Source: Streptosporangiaceae bacterium (lineage in GTDB: Bacteria; Actinomycetota; Actinomycetes; Streptosporangiales; Streptosporangiaceae). From it: a DNA stretch of 53,435 bases. The position numbers and the translations under genes were made by a program. Within the stretch, counting starts at the first letter, position 1; each line of letters begins with the position of its first letter. The notes beneath the pieces are model-generated. The model made no database searches, was not told the DNA's origin, and was given only the letters and a program-made list of their open reading frames with translations. Location of the stretch: positions 1 to 53,435 of the forward strand of contig JAICYD010000037.1 of assembly GCA_025934375.1 (NCBI GenBank). Direction: 5' to 3'. Shown piece by piece: positions 1-8,046 of this stretch.

Positions 1-18
1 GTAAGGGGTAAATCCCGC

Positions 19-174
19 TTAAAGTGCCGAATTGAAAGCGGATACCCCTTCTTGCGGCATTATCCGGTCGGCGAGAATAGTTGCGGTCGCGGGGTCCACG
101 CGTCTTCCGAGTGGAAGATCGCGGAGGTCGGAAAGGGCTGAGTCGATCTGTGTCCCGGAAGCTGAAGAATCCAT
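19..174 (-). CDS. FxSxx-COOH-type RiPP precursor peptide
   Basis: A 51-residue peptide with an ATG start and an AGGAG ribosome site (180-184) five bases upstream. It ends Phe47-Asn48-Ser49-Ala50-Leu51-stop, which fits the F-x-S-x-x-COOH ending of precursors modified by FxsB-type radical SAM/SPASM maturases, reported to make three-residue cyclophanes across the F-x-S triplet. The leader is acidic and Leu-rich (SDLRDLPLG, residues 15-23), as is usual for this family. The maturase normally lies downstream on the same strand, which here is beyond the left edge of the window, so the pairing cannot be checked. The codon use looks normal. The alternative is a chance short ORF, but the good RBS, the exact terminal motif and the family-like leader argue against it. 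Confidence 0.68.
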   Translation of the reverse strand: MDSSASGTQIDSALSDLRDLPLGRRVDPATATILADRIMPQEGVSAFNSAL

Positions 175-400
175 TTCCACTCCTGATAGGTGAATAACGT
201 ATTTTGGGATGCTTTAAATCACTTGCAAGAACTTCATTGCTTAAATGAAACCTCAGAAATGGCCGTCATCCCCACATGTCACAAGTTGGCACACGCTGCC
301 CAACAGTCAGTCGTAAGCGTAGCGCTTGGCGGCGGGCTCCGTGCGGATACCCCGTTGGTCCTCGTGGTCTCCTTTCTGTCACGGGTGGCCGGGGCGTTGG

Positions 401-2881
401 TCAACCCGCGTTGTCGCTGGCCCGGTAGGTTCTCGTGAACTGCTTGTCGGTGATTGGCCACCGCTCGCCGAGTGCCCCTTCGACCACCCAGTCTCCCGGG
501 TGGGCGGTGGCCGGGCCTTCTCTCGTCCTAATGACCAGCCGCTCGCGGGCGCGCCAGGCGCTGAAGATTCCGACGCGCCGCCAAAGCTCGCCGCCGAGCG
601 GTTCATGGCTTTGCCGGAACTCGGCATTCCCCACGGTCCGCACATCGCCGAAGCCGTCGCGAACATGCCAGTCGCCCGCCTCCCCTTGCAACTGTTCCCC
701 TTTTTCTTCAGAACAACGCCGCTCCCAGGCCTGAGGTGCCATCAGCTTTCTGGCCTGGACGGTTCCTATGCGGCGGAACTGGGTGGCTTCCGGGGGGCCT
801 CCCGGCGGAACGATGGCCGCGTAGCCAACGTCTTCGAGCTGCGCCAGTTGCGATCGCAGGAACTCGCGGACCGCCGCCTGCCTGGCTGGCGGGAGATCCG
901 GCCATGGCATGACACTGGCATTGGAGCGCGCCGGCCTGCGAACGGAGGCGCTGACTTGGCCGTCAGCACCGCCGTGATCGTCCCCGGCCGACCAGCCGGC
1001 CGCTTGCCGCCGCCGGTACCAGCGGGTGTGCTCGGCGCGGGCGACCTCTTCCACGTCCGTCTCAGTCAGCTCGATGTAGCTTCCCGGGGGCACCATCCGG
1101 ACGGGGACCCACTGGCGGCCGCGCGCCGCGACGGCCGACAGGATCGACCGCAGTTGCAGGATGTTGTCCTGCCGGATGAACTGGTCGAGCTCATCCCAGG
1201 GAAGGCGTCCGTACATCCTCGGGTCCCCGGGTGCCACCGGGTGCCGGAGCCGGAAGCACTCGTGCCAGTGGCGGGCGACCCGTGTCCAGGCGTCCTCGGG
1301 CACGTCGCCGTTGACGAGCAGGCCTTGCTGGAAGGGGTGCAAGAGGTCGAAGACCGCCTCGTCGGTTCCCTCGCCCGACGCCACCTGGACGAAGACCGGG
1401 GTGCCGGGGTGGAGCCGGGCCACGCGTCCGGCCTCATGCATGCTGGCCGACGCGTTACGGTCGACGATGATGACCGCGGTGGCGGCGGCGCCGACCGGAG
1501 CCAGGGCATCGAGCGTGGTGAGAAGGTGATCGCGCCACGGCACTGGGCGTGACTCTATCTCGGGTGCGGAATCAAGGACCGCGCGCGACGCCGAGCTCAC
1601 GTACTCGCGCAGGATGTCGGCTGCCCTCGGGTCCATGAGGATCACGCGCTTCACGGAAATCGGGGCCAGGTCCGGCCGCGGCCGGCCGCGGTCAGGCGCG
1701 CTGTCGCCGGCGGGAGTCGCCGTCAGTTCGGTGGCGGCCCCGATCGCCGCCGCCTTGGCGAGTTCCGCCTGTTCCCAGGCGCGGCGGGCCAGTTCGAGCA
1801 GCACGGCCATCGTCAGGGTGCTATCGCCGCATATCGCCAATTGCCGCGCCCCGCCGCGCAGGACCCTGCTGACCAGGGTGCACGCCGTCAGCTCGGCCGG
1901 GTTAATGGCATCGACAAACCACGCGTCGGGGGTACCGCTATGGTCGCCTCGCCAGGATCCGGCGTGCCGCAGGTCGTCGATGCGCGCCACGATGTGCGGC
2001 TGACGTTCTGGGTCCGGGCGGAACCGGTCCATGATCTTGGCGGCCACGCCCAGGACGGCCTCATTTTCCGGCACGTCACTGCCGAGCGCGTAAAGGTAGC
2101 TCAGCGCGCAGCGGCGGCGCCAGCCGGAGATGATGGGCTTCAGCAGCTGCTCCGAGGCGGGATTGCCCGTGATGACGCGAGCGCCCGTGAGCCGGGCCTC
2201 TTTCAGCAGCGGATGGTCTTTGTCCGGCTCGATGACGATGACGTTCCGCGGATTCCTGGTCTGGGCGAGCCGCTTCACCAGCGGAACAGCGAGGCCGTCG
2301 AGTCCGGTGACCACCGTCACGTCGCGCACGAACCGCACGCGCAGGCGGTCGGCGGGCTGCCGCCACAGCGCCGCCAGCACTGTCAGCGCGCCGATGAAGG
2401 TCGCGGCCAGGCAGACGACTTGCGCCAGCTGAAGCGCCAGCGGTGGCTGCCCCGGGCACGCCTGGCCCTGGGCGTACGCGGGCGGTGGCTGCCCGACGTA
2501 CAACTGCAGCAGCCAGGCGCTGACCGCTACTCTCGTCATGCCGCCCCGGCACGGTACCAGTGACGCCATCCCGAGTACCGCTCCGATCACCACCATCGCC
2601 GCGACGGTGATCAGCCCGATCAGGCGGCCCTGCAATCGGCGCGGCCACCAAAAGCACGCTAGCCCGCCGAGCCAGAGCGCCGCCGTGCCCAGCAGGGTCC
2701 CATCCTGCTGCGGGCGCAGCGGGATCCGCCACCAAGCCTGGTCAATGTAGAGCCAACGGGGATCATGGGCGGAAGCCCAGGCCCCCCAGGAAAGATAGCC
2801 AGTCGCGACCGCGCCAAGGGCAACGGGAATGAGCCATGCATGACCTCGCCAGGATGCCCGGCTTGCCGACCCCGACGGCAT
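401..2881 (-). CDS. Membrane protein with TrkA-N-like Rossmann region and RyR domain
   Basis: 826 residues. Four predicted membrane helices lie in the first 175 residues (about 16-36, 62-80, 88-108, 150-172). A Rossmann-like TrkA-N region starts near residue 188 (VTVVTGLDGLAVPLVKRL). A RyR domain core follows near 602-630 (EEVARAEHTRWYRRRQAAGW). The C-terminal part contains a GDW module (near 710 and again at PGDWVVEGALGERWPI, about 795-810) that resembles PGDYG-type domains. RyR domains fused to TrkA-N modules occur in bacterial nucleotide-sensing or conflict proteins; the exact function is unknown. I chose the ATG at 2881 because GAAGGGA sits just upstream; a GTG five codons earlier would overlap that RBS. 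The gene lies upstream of, and in the same direction as, the small FxSxx peptide. Confidence 0.82.
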   Translation of the reverse strand: MPSGSASRASWRGHAWLIPVALGAVATGYLSWGAWASAHDPRWLYIDQAWWRIPLRPQQDGTLLGTAALWLGGLACFWWPRRLQGRLIGLITVAAMVVIGAVLGMASLVPCRGGMTRVAVSAWLLQLYVGQPPPAYAQGQACPGQPPLALQLAQVVCLAATFIGALTVLAALWRQPADRLRVRFVRDVTVVTGLDGLAVPLVKRLAQTRNPRNVIVIEPDKDHPLLKEARLTGARVITGNPASEQLLKPIISGWRRRCALSYLYALGSDVPENEAVLGVAAKIMDRFRPDPERQPHIVARIDDLRHAGSWRGDHSGTPDAWFVDAINPAELTACTLVSRVLRGGARQLAICGDSTLTMAVLLELARRAWEQAELAKAAAIGAATELTATPAGDSAPDRGRPRPDLAPISVKRVILMDPRAADILREYVSSASRAVLDSAPEIESRPVPWRDHLLTTLDALAPVGAAATAVIIVDRNASASMHEAGRVARLHPGTPVFVQVASGEGTDEAVFDLLHPFQQGLLVNGDVPEDAWTRVARHWHECFRLRHPVAPGDPRMYGRLPWDELDQFIRQDNILQLRSILSAVAARGRQWVPVRMVPPGSYIELTETDVEEVARAEHTRWYRRRQAAGWSAGDDHGGADGQVSASVRRPARSNASVMPWPDLPPARQAAVREFLRSQLAQLEDVGYAAIVPPGGPPEATQFRRIGTVQARKLMAPQAWERRCSEEKGEQLQGEAGDWHVRDGFGDVRTVGNAEFRQSHEPLGGELWRRVGIFSAWRARERLVIRTREGPATAHPGDWVVEGALGERWPITDKQFTRTYRASDNAG

Positions 2882-3027
2882 CACGCTTCCCTTCACCCGC
2901 TACGGCAACCCCTATGCAACCTGGAGCAAATGGGATAGATACTGTCCGTTTGTCCGGATGCCTCATGGTTAAGATTGTCACGCCGCACAGGCCAACGTCG
3001 AGATGAGGGGGGCCGGCCCCGGGGTTG

Positions 3028-4269
3028 TCAGTGCGCGAACACGACCTCGGGGTAGCGTGGTGACGGTCCGCGCAGCAGGCTGCTGTCCTGGTGGCGCAGG
3101 TACCGGTCGAAGAAGGCGCCGATGTAGGCGCGCTCGACGGCGACCGCCCGCAGGCCGTTGATGGTGCCGATCCCCTCGATAATCCAGCTTGGCGGCCTGC
3201 CGAGGATGGGCGCGACCTGCGACAGCAGGGGGGCGAAGTCGGTGAAGGTGTCGTGCTTGGACCCCGTCAGGTTCAGCTGGAGCCGGGGGCCGCGCTGCCT
3301 GGCCTCGAACTGCGCCCAGGTGGCCGCCTCGAAGGGATCCAGGTCCTGCCGCCCGAATAGCAGGAGCGCGTGGTCCGAGTCGGCCACCGCCTGCGGTGTC
3401 CAGAGGGTGCCGTCGAGGTCGACGCCGGCGGTGAGGCGGGCATCGGCGTGCAGGGCATGGGCGGTGGTGGAGCCCCCGTCGGACTGGCCGAACATTCCCG
3501 CGCGGCGCAGGTCCAGCGCATCGTGTAGCCCCTGCGGCAGCGGCCGGCGCTCGTGATCGGGATTGCCGCCGCGGCTGATCACGGCGAGCTGGTCCAAGAC
3601 GAATCGCACGTCGGCGACCCGGGACCCGATCTCCTTCGCGCTCAGCTCAGCCTGGTTGGCGTCGGTGAACTCGGGGACCGCGACGCTCTCCACGCGCCCG
3701 TCCGGGAGCACCACCACGCCGGCGTCGTGGACGTGGTCGATGGTGACCACGACATAGCCGTTGCTGGCCAGGTCCTGGACCAGGGACGTGGTCTCGAACC
3801 GCTCGCCGCCCAGGCTGTGTGAGTACAACACGACCGGCCAGCCGCGCTCGCGCGGGTGCACCGGGGCGCCGAGGTGCGCGGCCGTGACCGGCCAGTTGAG
3901 GACGGGGAGGCTCTGGGACTTCTCGTAGGCGCGCGCCGTGCGGGACGTCATGTACGGCGCGCGAAGGTAGCCCTCGACCGGGTCCGCCGGGTACCACAGC
4001 TGGATCATGAGCTCCCGGGTCTGCTGGGAGGGCACCCACGGATCGGGGCGGGACGGGTCGACCAGGTGCAAAGACGTGGTGCCGATCCGGTAGTAGCCGG
4101 TCGGCGCCGGCAGCCTGAGCCGGGATGCCGCCGGCCGGAGCGCGAGCGCCGGCGTGGCCTTGGCGGCGAGCAAGCCCAGCGGCAGCCCGATGCCAGACAG
4201 CAGCGCGGTGCGCCGCCGGATCGACGTGGCCGGCAGGCTGGGCTGCCGGGCCGGAAAGCGTGGGAACAT
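3028..4269 (-). CDS. Tat-exported alpha/beta hydrolase, PAF-acetylhydrolase-like
   Basis: 413 residues. The N-terminus has a twin-arginine-like export signal (RRRTALLSGIG at 18-28, then a hydrophobic stretch ending ALA at 41-43). The body fits the platelet-activating-factor acetylhydrolase II group: an oxyanion-type YSHSLGG (149-155), a nucleophile elbow GQSDGG with Ser263, an acid candidate at Asp284 or Asp286 (VDLDG), and a histidine at 339 (GSKHDTF). The elbow has Asp rather than the usual Phe/Met after Ser. It probably hydrolyses short-chain esters or lipids outside the membrane; the substrate is unknown. It stands alone, with about 130 bases to the next gene on its downstream side. Confidence 0.85.
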   Translation of the reverse strand: MFPRFPARQPSLPATSIRRRTALLSGIGLPLGLLAAKATPALALRPAASRLRLPAPTGYYRIGTTSLHLVDPSRPDPWVPSQQTRELMIQLWYPADPVEGYLRAPYMTSRTARAYEKSQSLPVLNWPVTAAHLGAPVHPRERGWPVVLYSHSLGGERFETTSLVQDLASNGYVVVTIDHVHDAGVVVLPDGRVESVAVPEFTDANQAELSAKEIGSRVADVRFVLDQLAVISRGGNPDHERRPLPQGLHDALDLRRAGMFGQSDGGSTTAHALHADARLTAGVDLDGTLWTPQAVADSDHALLLFGRQDLDPFEAATWAQFEARQRGPRLQLNLTGSKHDTFTDFAPLLSQVAPILGRPPSWIIEGIGTINGLRAVAVERAYIGAFFDRYLRHQDSSLLRGPSPRYPEVVFAH

Positions 4270-4362
4270 CGCCTTACCCTTCGCGACCGGGGCGCATCCT
4301 CGTGATGAGCGCCTGGCATCTATCGAAGCCGCTAGCGGGTCGCGACCGCACTGGGCGCAGCC

Positions 4363-4377
4363 CCCGGCTTTGCCGGG
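4363..4377 (-). terminator. Short GC-rich hairpin downstream of the DUF3618 operon
   Basis: CCCGGC-TTT-GCCGGG forms a six-pair stem about 110 bases past the stop of the DUF3618 gene. There is no T-run. It may end the minus-strand operon, but the stem is short. Confidence 0.3.
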
Positions 4378-4488
4378 AGGCTAGCCTCACCGCATCAGGT
4401 GATGGGGGTGATGCGACGGGAACTGCCGGATGCTCACCAACGCGGCGCACTGCCTGACCGTGTCGGTGGGCTACCGGCTGGCGATTAC

Positions 4489-5178
4489 CTAGCCGCGGTT
4501 CGGCCTGGCTTCCTCGGTTACCCTGCTGGTTGCCTGCTGAGCCTGGTCGCCTACCCGCGCGGCGGCGGACTGAGCTTCCTCCCCCACCGTGGAGGCGGCG
4601 TGGGTCGCGGTCTGCTTGACTGCCTCGGCGTGCTGCTGGGCGGACTCGCGCAGCTGGCCAACGGCCTGCTGGCCGGCTTGGCGCAGCTCCCCGGCCAGGG
4701 GCTCGGCCTTGTCGGTGGCCACGTCCTTGACCTGGGTCGCCATGCGCTGCTCGGCCGAGCTGGCCGGCAACAGGGAGGACACGAGCCAGCCCGCGCCGAA
4801 CGCGATGAGGCCGGCCGCGAGCGGATTGCCCTCAGCGCGGCGGCGCGCCCGGTCCGGCGCCGACTGCGCCACGTCCGCCGCCGCTGAGGCGGCCCCGGCC
4901 ACGTTGTCCCGGGCGGCCGAGGCGGTGGAGCTGATGGCCTCACCCGCGCCGGAGGCCCCTGACGTCGTCGTTTCCCAGGCGCTGGAAACACCGTGGGTGC
5001 TGTTGCCCATGATCGTGTCCTTTACGTTTGTCAGCGCCGAGCGGGTCCGCCGCATCCGCCGCTGAATGATCCGCTGCGGGCTGAGCTTCTCAGTCAGCGC
5101 ATTGACATCCGCGTTTAGCTCCCGCTGGGTCTGATTGATCTCGGCGCGGAGCTGATCCGGATCGGTCGGCATGGTCAT
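4489..5178 (-). CDS. DUF3618 domain protein
   Basis: 229 residues. The N-terminal 60 residues match the DUF3618 pattern: DPDQLRAEINQTQRELNADV, then a second helix ALTEKLSPQRIIQRR. The middle is Ala/Ser-rich, followed by one membrane segment (NPLAAGLIAFGAGWLVSSLL, about 120-140) and a long Ala/Gln/Glu helix that looks coiled. Such proteins are usually encoded beside Holin-X-type genes in actinobacteria and are thought to be envelope-associated; the function is unknown. The start overlaps the stop of the Holin-X gene by four bases (ATGA), so translation is probably coupled. It is the last gene of this operon. Confidence 0.85.
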   Translation of the reverse strand: MTMPTDPDQLRAEINQTQRELNADVNALTEKLSPQRIIQRRMRRTRSALTNVKDTIMGNSTHGVSSAWETTTSGASGAGEAISSTASAARDNVAGAASAAADVAQSAPDRARRRAEGNPLAAGLIAFGAGWLVSSLLPASSAEQRMATQVKDVATDKAEPLAGELRQAGQQAVGQLRESAQQHAEAVKQTATHAASTVGEEAQSAAARVGDQAQQATSRVTEEARPNRG

Positions 5179-5612
5179 CTCCCCACCGCCCCCTTAAGCG
5201 TGTCCGGCACTTCCTTGATCGTTTCGGCGGTCCGCCGCGGAACCGGGTGGATCTCGCGAGCGCGGCGACGTCCCTCCTGGTACAGCACGGCGCCGATAAC
5301 CGCCCAGATGGCGGTGACGATGAGCGCGGCCCACCCGCTCGGCATGACGTTGGCAAGCCCCCACCAGGCCGCGATGGACGCGAAGAGCAAGACCATGTAC
5401 CCGGCGAAGCCGGCCCCCCCGTACATCGCCGCTGCCTTGCTGCTCTTGAGCGCTTCCTGCTTGACCTCGGCCTTGGCCAGGGCGAGCTCCTGGCGCATCA
5501 GCGTCGACAGGTCCTGGGCGACCCCGCCGACCAGCTCGCCGACGGAAGCGCTGGCCACGTCGCGGTGATCACCGCCGGGTACCATCGGCGGCTGCGCGGA
5601 CGGGGAAGTCAC
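5175..5612 (-). CDS. Holin-X family (phage holin superfamily III-like) membrane protein
   Basis: 145 residues. The pattern is typical of actinobacterial Holin-X proteins: an amphipathic helix (ELVGGVAQDLSTLMRQELAL) with ALAKAEVKQEA after it, then two close membrane helices (about 62-82 and 86-107) and a short basic tail. Despite the family name, these chromosomal proteins are not proven lysis holins. The GTG start overlaps the previous gene's stop by four bases, and the 3' end overlaps the DUF3618 start, giving a three-gene coupled operon. The companion DUF3618 gene supports the assignment. Confidence 0.85.
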   Translation of the reverse strand: MTSPSAQPPMVPGGDHRDVASASVGELVGGVAQDLSTLMRQELALAKAEVKQEALKSSKAAAMYGGAGFAGYMVLLFASIAAWWGLANVMPSGWAALIVTAIWAVIGAVLYQEGRRRAREIHPVPRRTAETIKEVPDTLKGAVGR

Positions 5613-6460
5613 GGCTGCCTCCCACCCCGGCCGTAACCGGCGGGGTCGTCAGGGTCGGCCGGGTCGTCAGGGTCGGCCGGGGTGAAGTAGGGCTGGGCGG
5701 GGACGCCGCCCGAAGGGTATTCCCGGGCGGGAACGTCGGCCGCCGGGTAACCAGGGGCGAGGTCCTCTGCCGGGTAGCCAGGGGCGCTGACGCCTCCCGC
5801 GGGGTAATACGGATCGGCACCGGAGCCGGCCGCGGGTATCTCGCCGGCGGGATACCCCGGCACGACGGCCGGAACGTCCGGTGGCGTCGCGGCCGCCGGC
5901 GGCACCGGTCCCTGGGATCGCGGCTGCGGGTCGGGCTGGCTCCCTGAGCGCGTCGCGGTAGCGATTCCCCTGGTCAGCCGCCCGGCCACAAGGCCCGCCA
6001 CGGCGGCGCCGGCCAGGAACGCGCCGGGACGATGGCGGGCGAAATCCCGCGCTTGCGCCAGTAGGTCGGCTGGCTCGCGCTGCTCCAGCCAGGAAGCGGT
6101 CGCGTGGATGCGTGAGGCTGCCTGCTGTGCCACCTGGGTGGCCAGCCCGCCTTGACCGCCCTTATCCGCCATCTCCTGCAGCTCCCCGGCCAGGCCGCGC
6201 AGTTGGCGGGCCGCCTTCTGCTGCTGGGTCGCGGCCTGGTCGCGCGTCTGCGCGCCGGCCTCGCTCAGCAGGTCCCGGGCGTGGCGGGTCGCCTGCGCCG
6301 CCGTCTCCCGCGCCTGATCGGCCGCCGTCTGGGCAACGTGCTGTCCGGCCTGGCCCGCTGACTGGCCTACGGCCACGGCCTCGTCCCGGGCGACCGACGT
6401 GGCGGACGGGGGCGGTGGTGACTGGCCTGGCGCCGCGAAGGGGCGCGTTTCCTCATTCAT
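5609..6460 (-). CDS. Ala/Gln-rich membrane protein with proline-rich repeat tail
   Basis: 283 residues, not a family I can name. The first half is a long Ala/Gln-rich helical region (about 25-150) likely to be coiled. One hydrophobic segment follows (RPGAFLAGAAVAGLVAGRL, about 147-165). The C-terminal 100 residues are low complexity, with repeated PGYPAxx/PYYPAGG-like units and a final DPDDPADPDDPAG stretch. This layout suggests an envelope protein with an extended exposed tail. It heads the operon with Holin-X and DUF3618 and shares the coupled-overlap style. The start at 6460 is preceded by AGAAAGGAAAA. Confidence 0.72.
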   Translation of the reverse strand: MNEETRPFAAPGQSPPPPSATSVARDEAVAVGQSAGQAGQHVAQTAADQARETAAQATRHARDLLSEAGAQTRDQAATQQQKAARQLRGLAGELQEMADKGGQGGLATQVAQQAASRIHATASWLEQREPADLLAQARDFARHRPGAFLAGAAVAGLVAGRLTRGIATATRSGSQPDPQPRSQGPVPPAAATPPDVPAVVPGYPAGEIPAAGSGADPYYPAGGVSAPGYPAEDLAPGYPAADVPAREYPSGGVPAQPYFTPADPDDPADPDDPAGYGRGGRQP

Positions 6461-6519
6461 GACGGTTTTTCCTTTCTGTGCATGGAATTCGCGGCAAGCC
6501 GGGTCCTGGGGCCCGGCCC

Positions 6520-6596
6520 CTACTCACGCTGCACCTGCTCCGGATGGTCCTTCGCGTACTGCTCATCTCATCTTTGAGCTTGTCGAACTCGCTCAT
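6520..6596 (-). pseudogene. Frameshifted mini-gene, Rv0909/MT0933 antitoxin-like peptide
   Basis: A strong GGAGG sits five bases upstream of ATG 6596. The frame reads MSEFDKLKDE and then loses sense. In the next frame the DNA continues QYAKDHPEQVQRE-stop. Joined, the two pieces give a 25-residue Lys/Glu-rich peptide like the start of small actinobacterial Rv0909/MT0933-type proteins (FDKLKDKAEQYAKDHPEQV pattern). The span of 77 bases is one short of whole codons, so a one-base deletion explains it. It lies 60 bases upstream of the Ala/Gln-rich protein gene. The rest of the gap up to 6889 holds no gene I can support. Confidence 0.5.
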
Positions 6597-6889
6597 CGTT
6601 GCCTCCGTTGTGCGCTGCGTCGGCGGGCCTCGCCCCCTCCGCGTGCCTGGTCCGGTGGCGCTACCCCTGGCTTGCCGGTCCATGCCTGCCTGTCGCGGCG
6701 CCCCTCGGATTGGGACTGCCGGTCCGCCGCGCAACGCCTCCCTATCGGCGATCGAGATCGCAACCGCGCCCGCGAACACCGCGAACTGATACCGCCACCC
6801 CCGCGACCTGGGCATTTCCCGCCGACTCCGGCCGACGCCGTCCCCGCGCGCCTGGTGCCGCTTATTTGCGGTAAGCACCAGGCGACCCC

Positions 6890-6918
6890 TTGACGCTGCT
6901 TTTCACCAGATTTACGGT
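6890..6918 (+). promoter_or_regulatory. Promoter for the LacI-GH51 genes
   Basis: TTGACG (6890-6895), a 17-base spacer, then TACGGT (6913-6918) fit a housekeeping-sigma promoter. Transcription would start near 6925, inside the palindrome described next, leaving a leader of about 90 bases before the LacI start. Confidence 0.6.
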
Positions 6919-6923
6919 GTGAG

Positions 6924-6933
6924 CGAACGTTCG
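6924..6933. promoter_or_regulatory. Probable LacI-family operator at the transcription start
   Basis: CGAACGTTCG is a perfect ten-base palindrome with the central CG typical of LacI-family sites. It begins six bases after the -10 box, where a bound repressor would block initiation. The bases just before it read TGTGAG, so the left half TGTGAGCG also matches the left half of the site at 9248-9261. It is inferred to be autoregulated by the LacI protein. Confidence 0.5.
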
Positions 6934-7014
6934 TCCAACTCGGCCGGCCACCGGGCGGCCGGCTGGGCGAGCGCGAACACAGAGCAACATCATGGAGCAC
7001 AAGGACGGGAGTGG

Positions 7015-8046
7015 ATGGCGCGGCGAAGGTACGTCTCGATCAAGGAGGTGGCGGCGCGGGCGGGCGTCAGCTTCCAGACGGCGAGCAAGGTGCTCAACGG
7101 CGGCGATGTGCGCGTTTCCGCGGAGACGGCCGAGCGCATCTTGACGGCCGCCGACGAGCTCGGCTACCGGCCGAACACCATCGCCCGGTCCCTGGTGCAG
7201 CGGACCACCGCCACGATCGGCCTCGTCGCCAGCGACGCCACCGACATCGCGATCGCGCAAGCCTCGGTCGCGGCCGAGCAGGAGGCCCGCAGGCACGGTC
7301 ACTCGGTACTCGTCGGCCACCTCCGGGTGGGCGGCGCCGACGGCGCCGCCATCGTGCGGACCCTCATCGAGCGGCGCGTGGACGGCATTATCGCCGCGGC
7401 ACCCGAAATCGAGGAGGACACCGAGGTCGCCCACCTGCTGCGCAAGTACGTGCCGGCGGTTTCGCTGCAAGCCGTTCCCGGCGGCGGGGTGCCGCTGGTC
7501 GGGTCCAACCACCGCGAGACCGGCCGCCTGGCCACCAGCCACCTGATCGGGCTCGGCCATACCGCGATCGGCACCGTCACGGGACCGTTCCGGCGGCGGG
7601 TCACCCGGAGCCGGCTGCACGGCTATGAGGACGCGCTGCGCGAAGCGCGGCTGGAGGCACCCGAGGACCTGGTCGCCGAGGGTGACTGGTCACCGAAGGG
7701 AGGCGCGGAGGCGGCCAGGCTCCTGCTCGAACGTTCGCCTGATATTTCGGCGATTTTCGTGCACAGCGACATCATGGCCATGGGCGTGCTGTCCGCCCTG
7801 TTCCGGGCGGGACGCCGGGTCCCGCAGGATGTCGCGATCGTCAGCTGCGACGACATCCCGTTCGCCGAGTTCATGACGCCGCCGCTGACCACGGTCCGCG
7901 TGCCGCTGGCGGAGACCGGCCGGCAGGCCGTGGACCTCCTGCTGCGTTCCATCGCCGGCGAGCAGGTTCCGGAAAGGCCCCCGCTGCTCCCCGTCGAACT
8001 GGTCGTCCGCGCCTCCGCGGCGCCCCGCGAAAGGACAAATGAGTGA
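7015..8046 (+). CDS. LacI-family transcriptional repressor of the arabinan locus
   Basis: 343 residues. The N-terminal helix-turn-helix is clear (SIKEVAARAGVSFQTASKVLNG, residues 7-28), with the hinge RPNTIARSL, followed by a periplasmic-binding-protein-like sensor domain (LVASDATDIAIA onward; SDIMAMGVLSALFRAG and CDDIPFAEFMTPPLTTV near the end). I chose ATG 7015 because GGACGGGAG lies just upstream and residue 1 then starts the usual short arm; an upstream in-frame ATG at 6919 lies within the promoter/operator. The stop overlaps the GTG of the GH51 gene, so the two are co-translated. It probably senses arabinose or an arabino-oligosaccharide; this is inferred from context. Confidence 0.92.
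   Translation: MARRRYVSIKEVAARAGVSFQTASKVLNGGDVRVSAETAERILTAADELGYRPNTIARSLVQRTTATIGLVASDATDIAIAQASVAAEQEARRHGHSVLVGHLRVGGADGAAIVRTLIERRVDGIIAAAPEIEEDTEVAHLLRKYVPAVSLQAVPGGGVPLVGSNHRETGRLATSHLIGLGHTAIGTVTGPFRRRVTRSRLHGYEDALREARLEAPEDLVAEGDWSPKGGAEAARLLLERSPDISAIFVHSDIMAMGVLSALFRAGRRVPQDVAIVSCDDIPFAEFMTPPLTTVRVPLAETGRQAVDLLLRSIAGEQVPERPPLLPVELVVRASAAPRERTNE

Noticed and set aside
326..1552. Long plus-strand ORF of 408 codons
   Set aside because: Antisense shadow of the RyR/TrkA-N gene; Arg/Gly/Pro-rich, no domain, no RBS.
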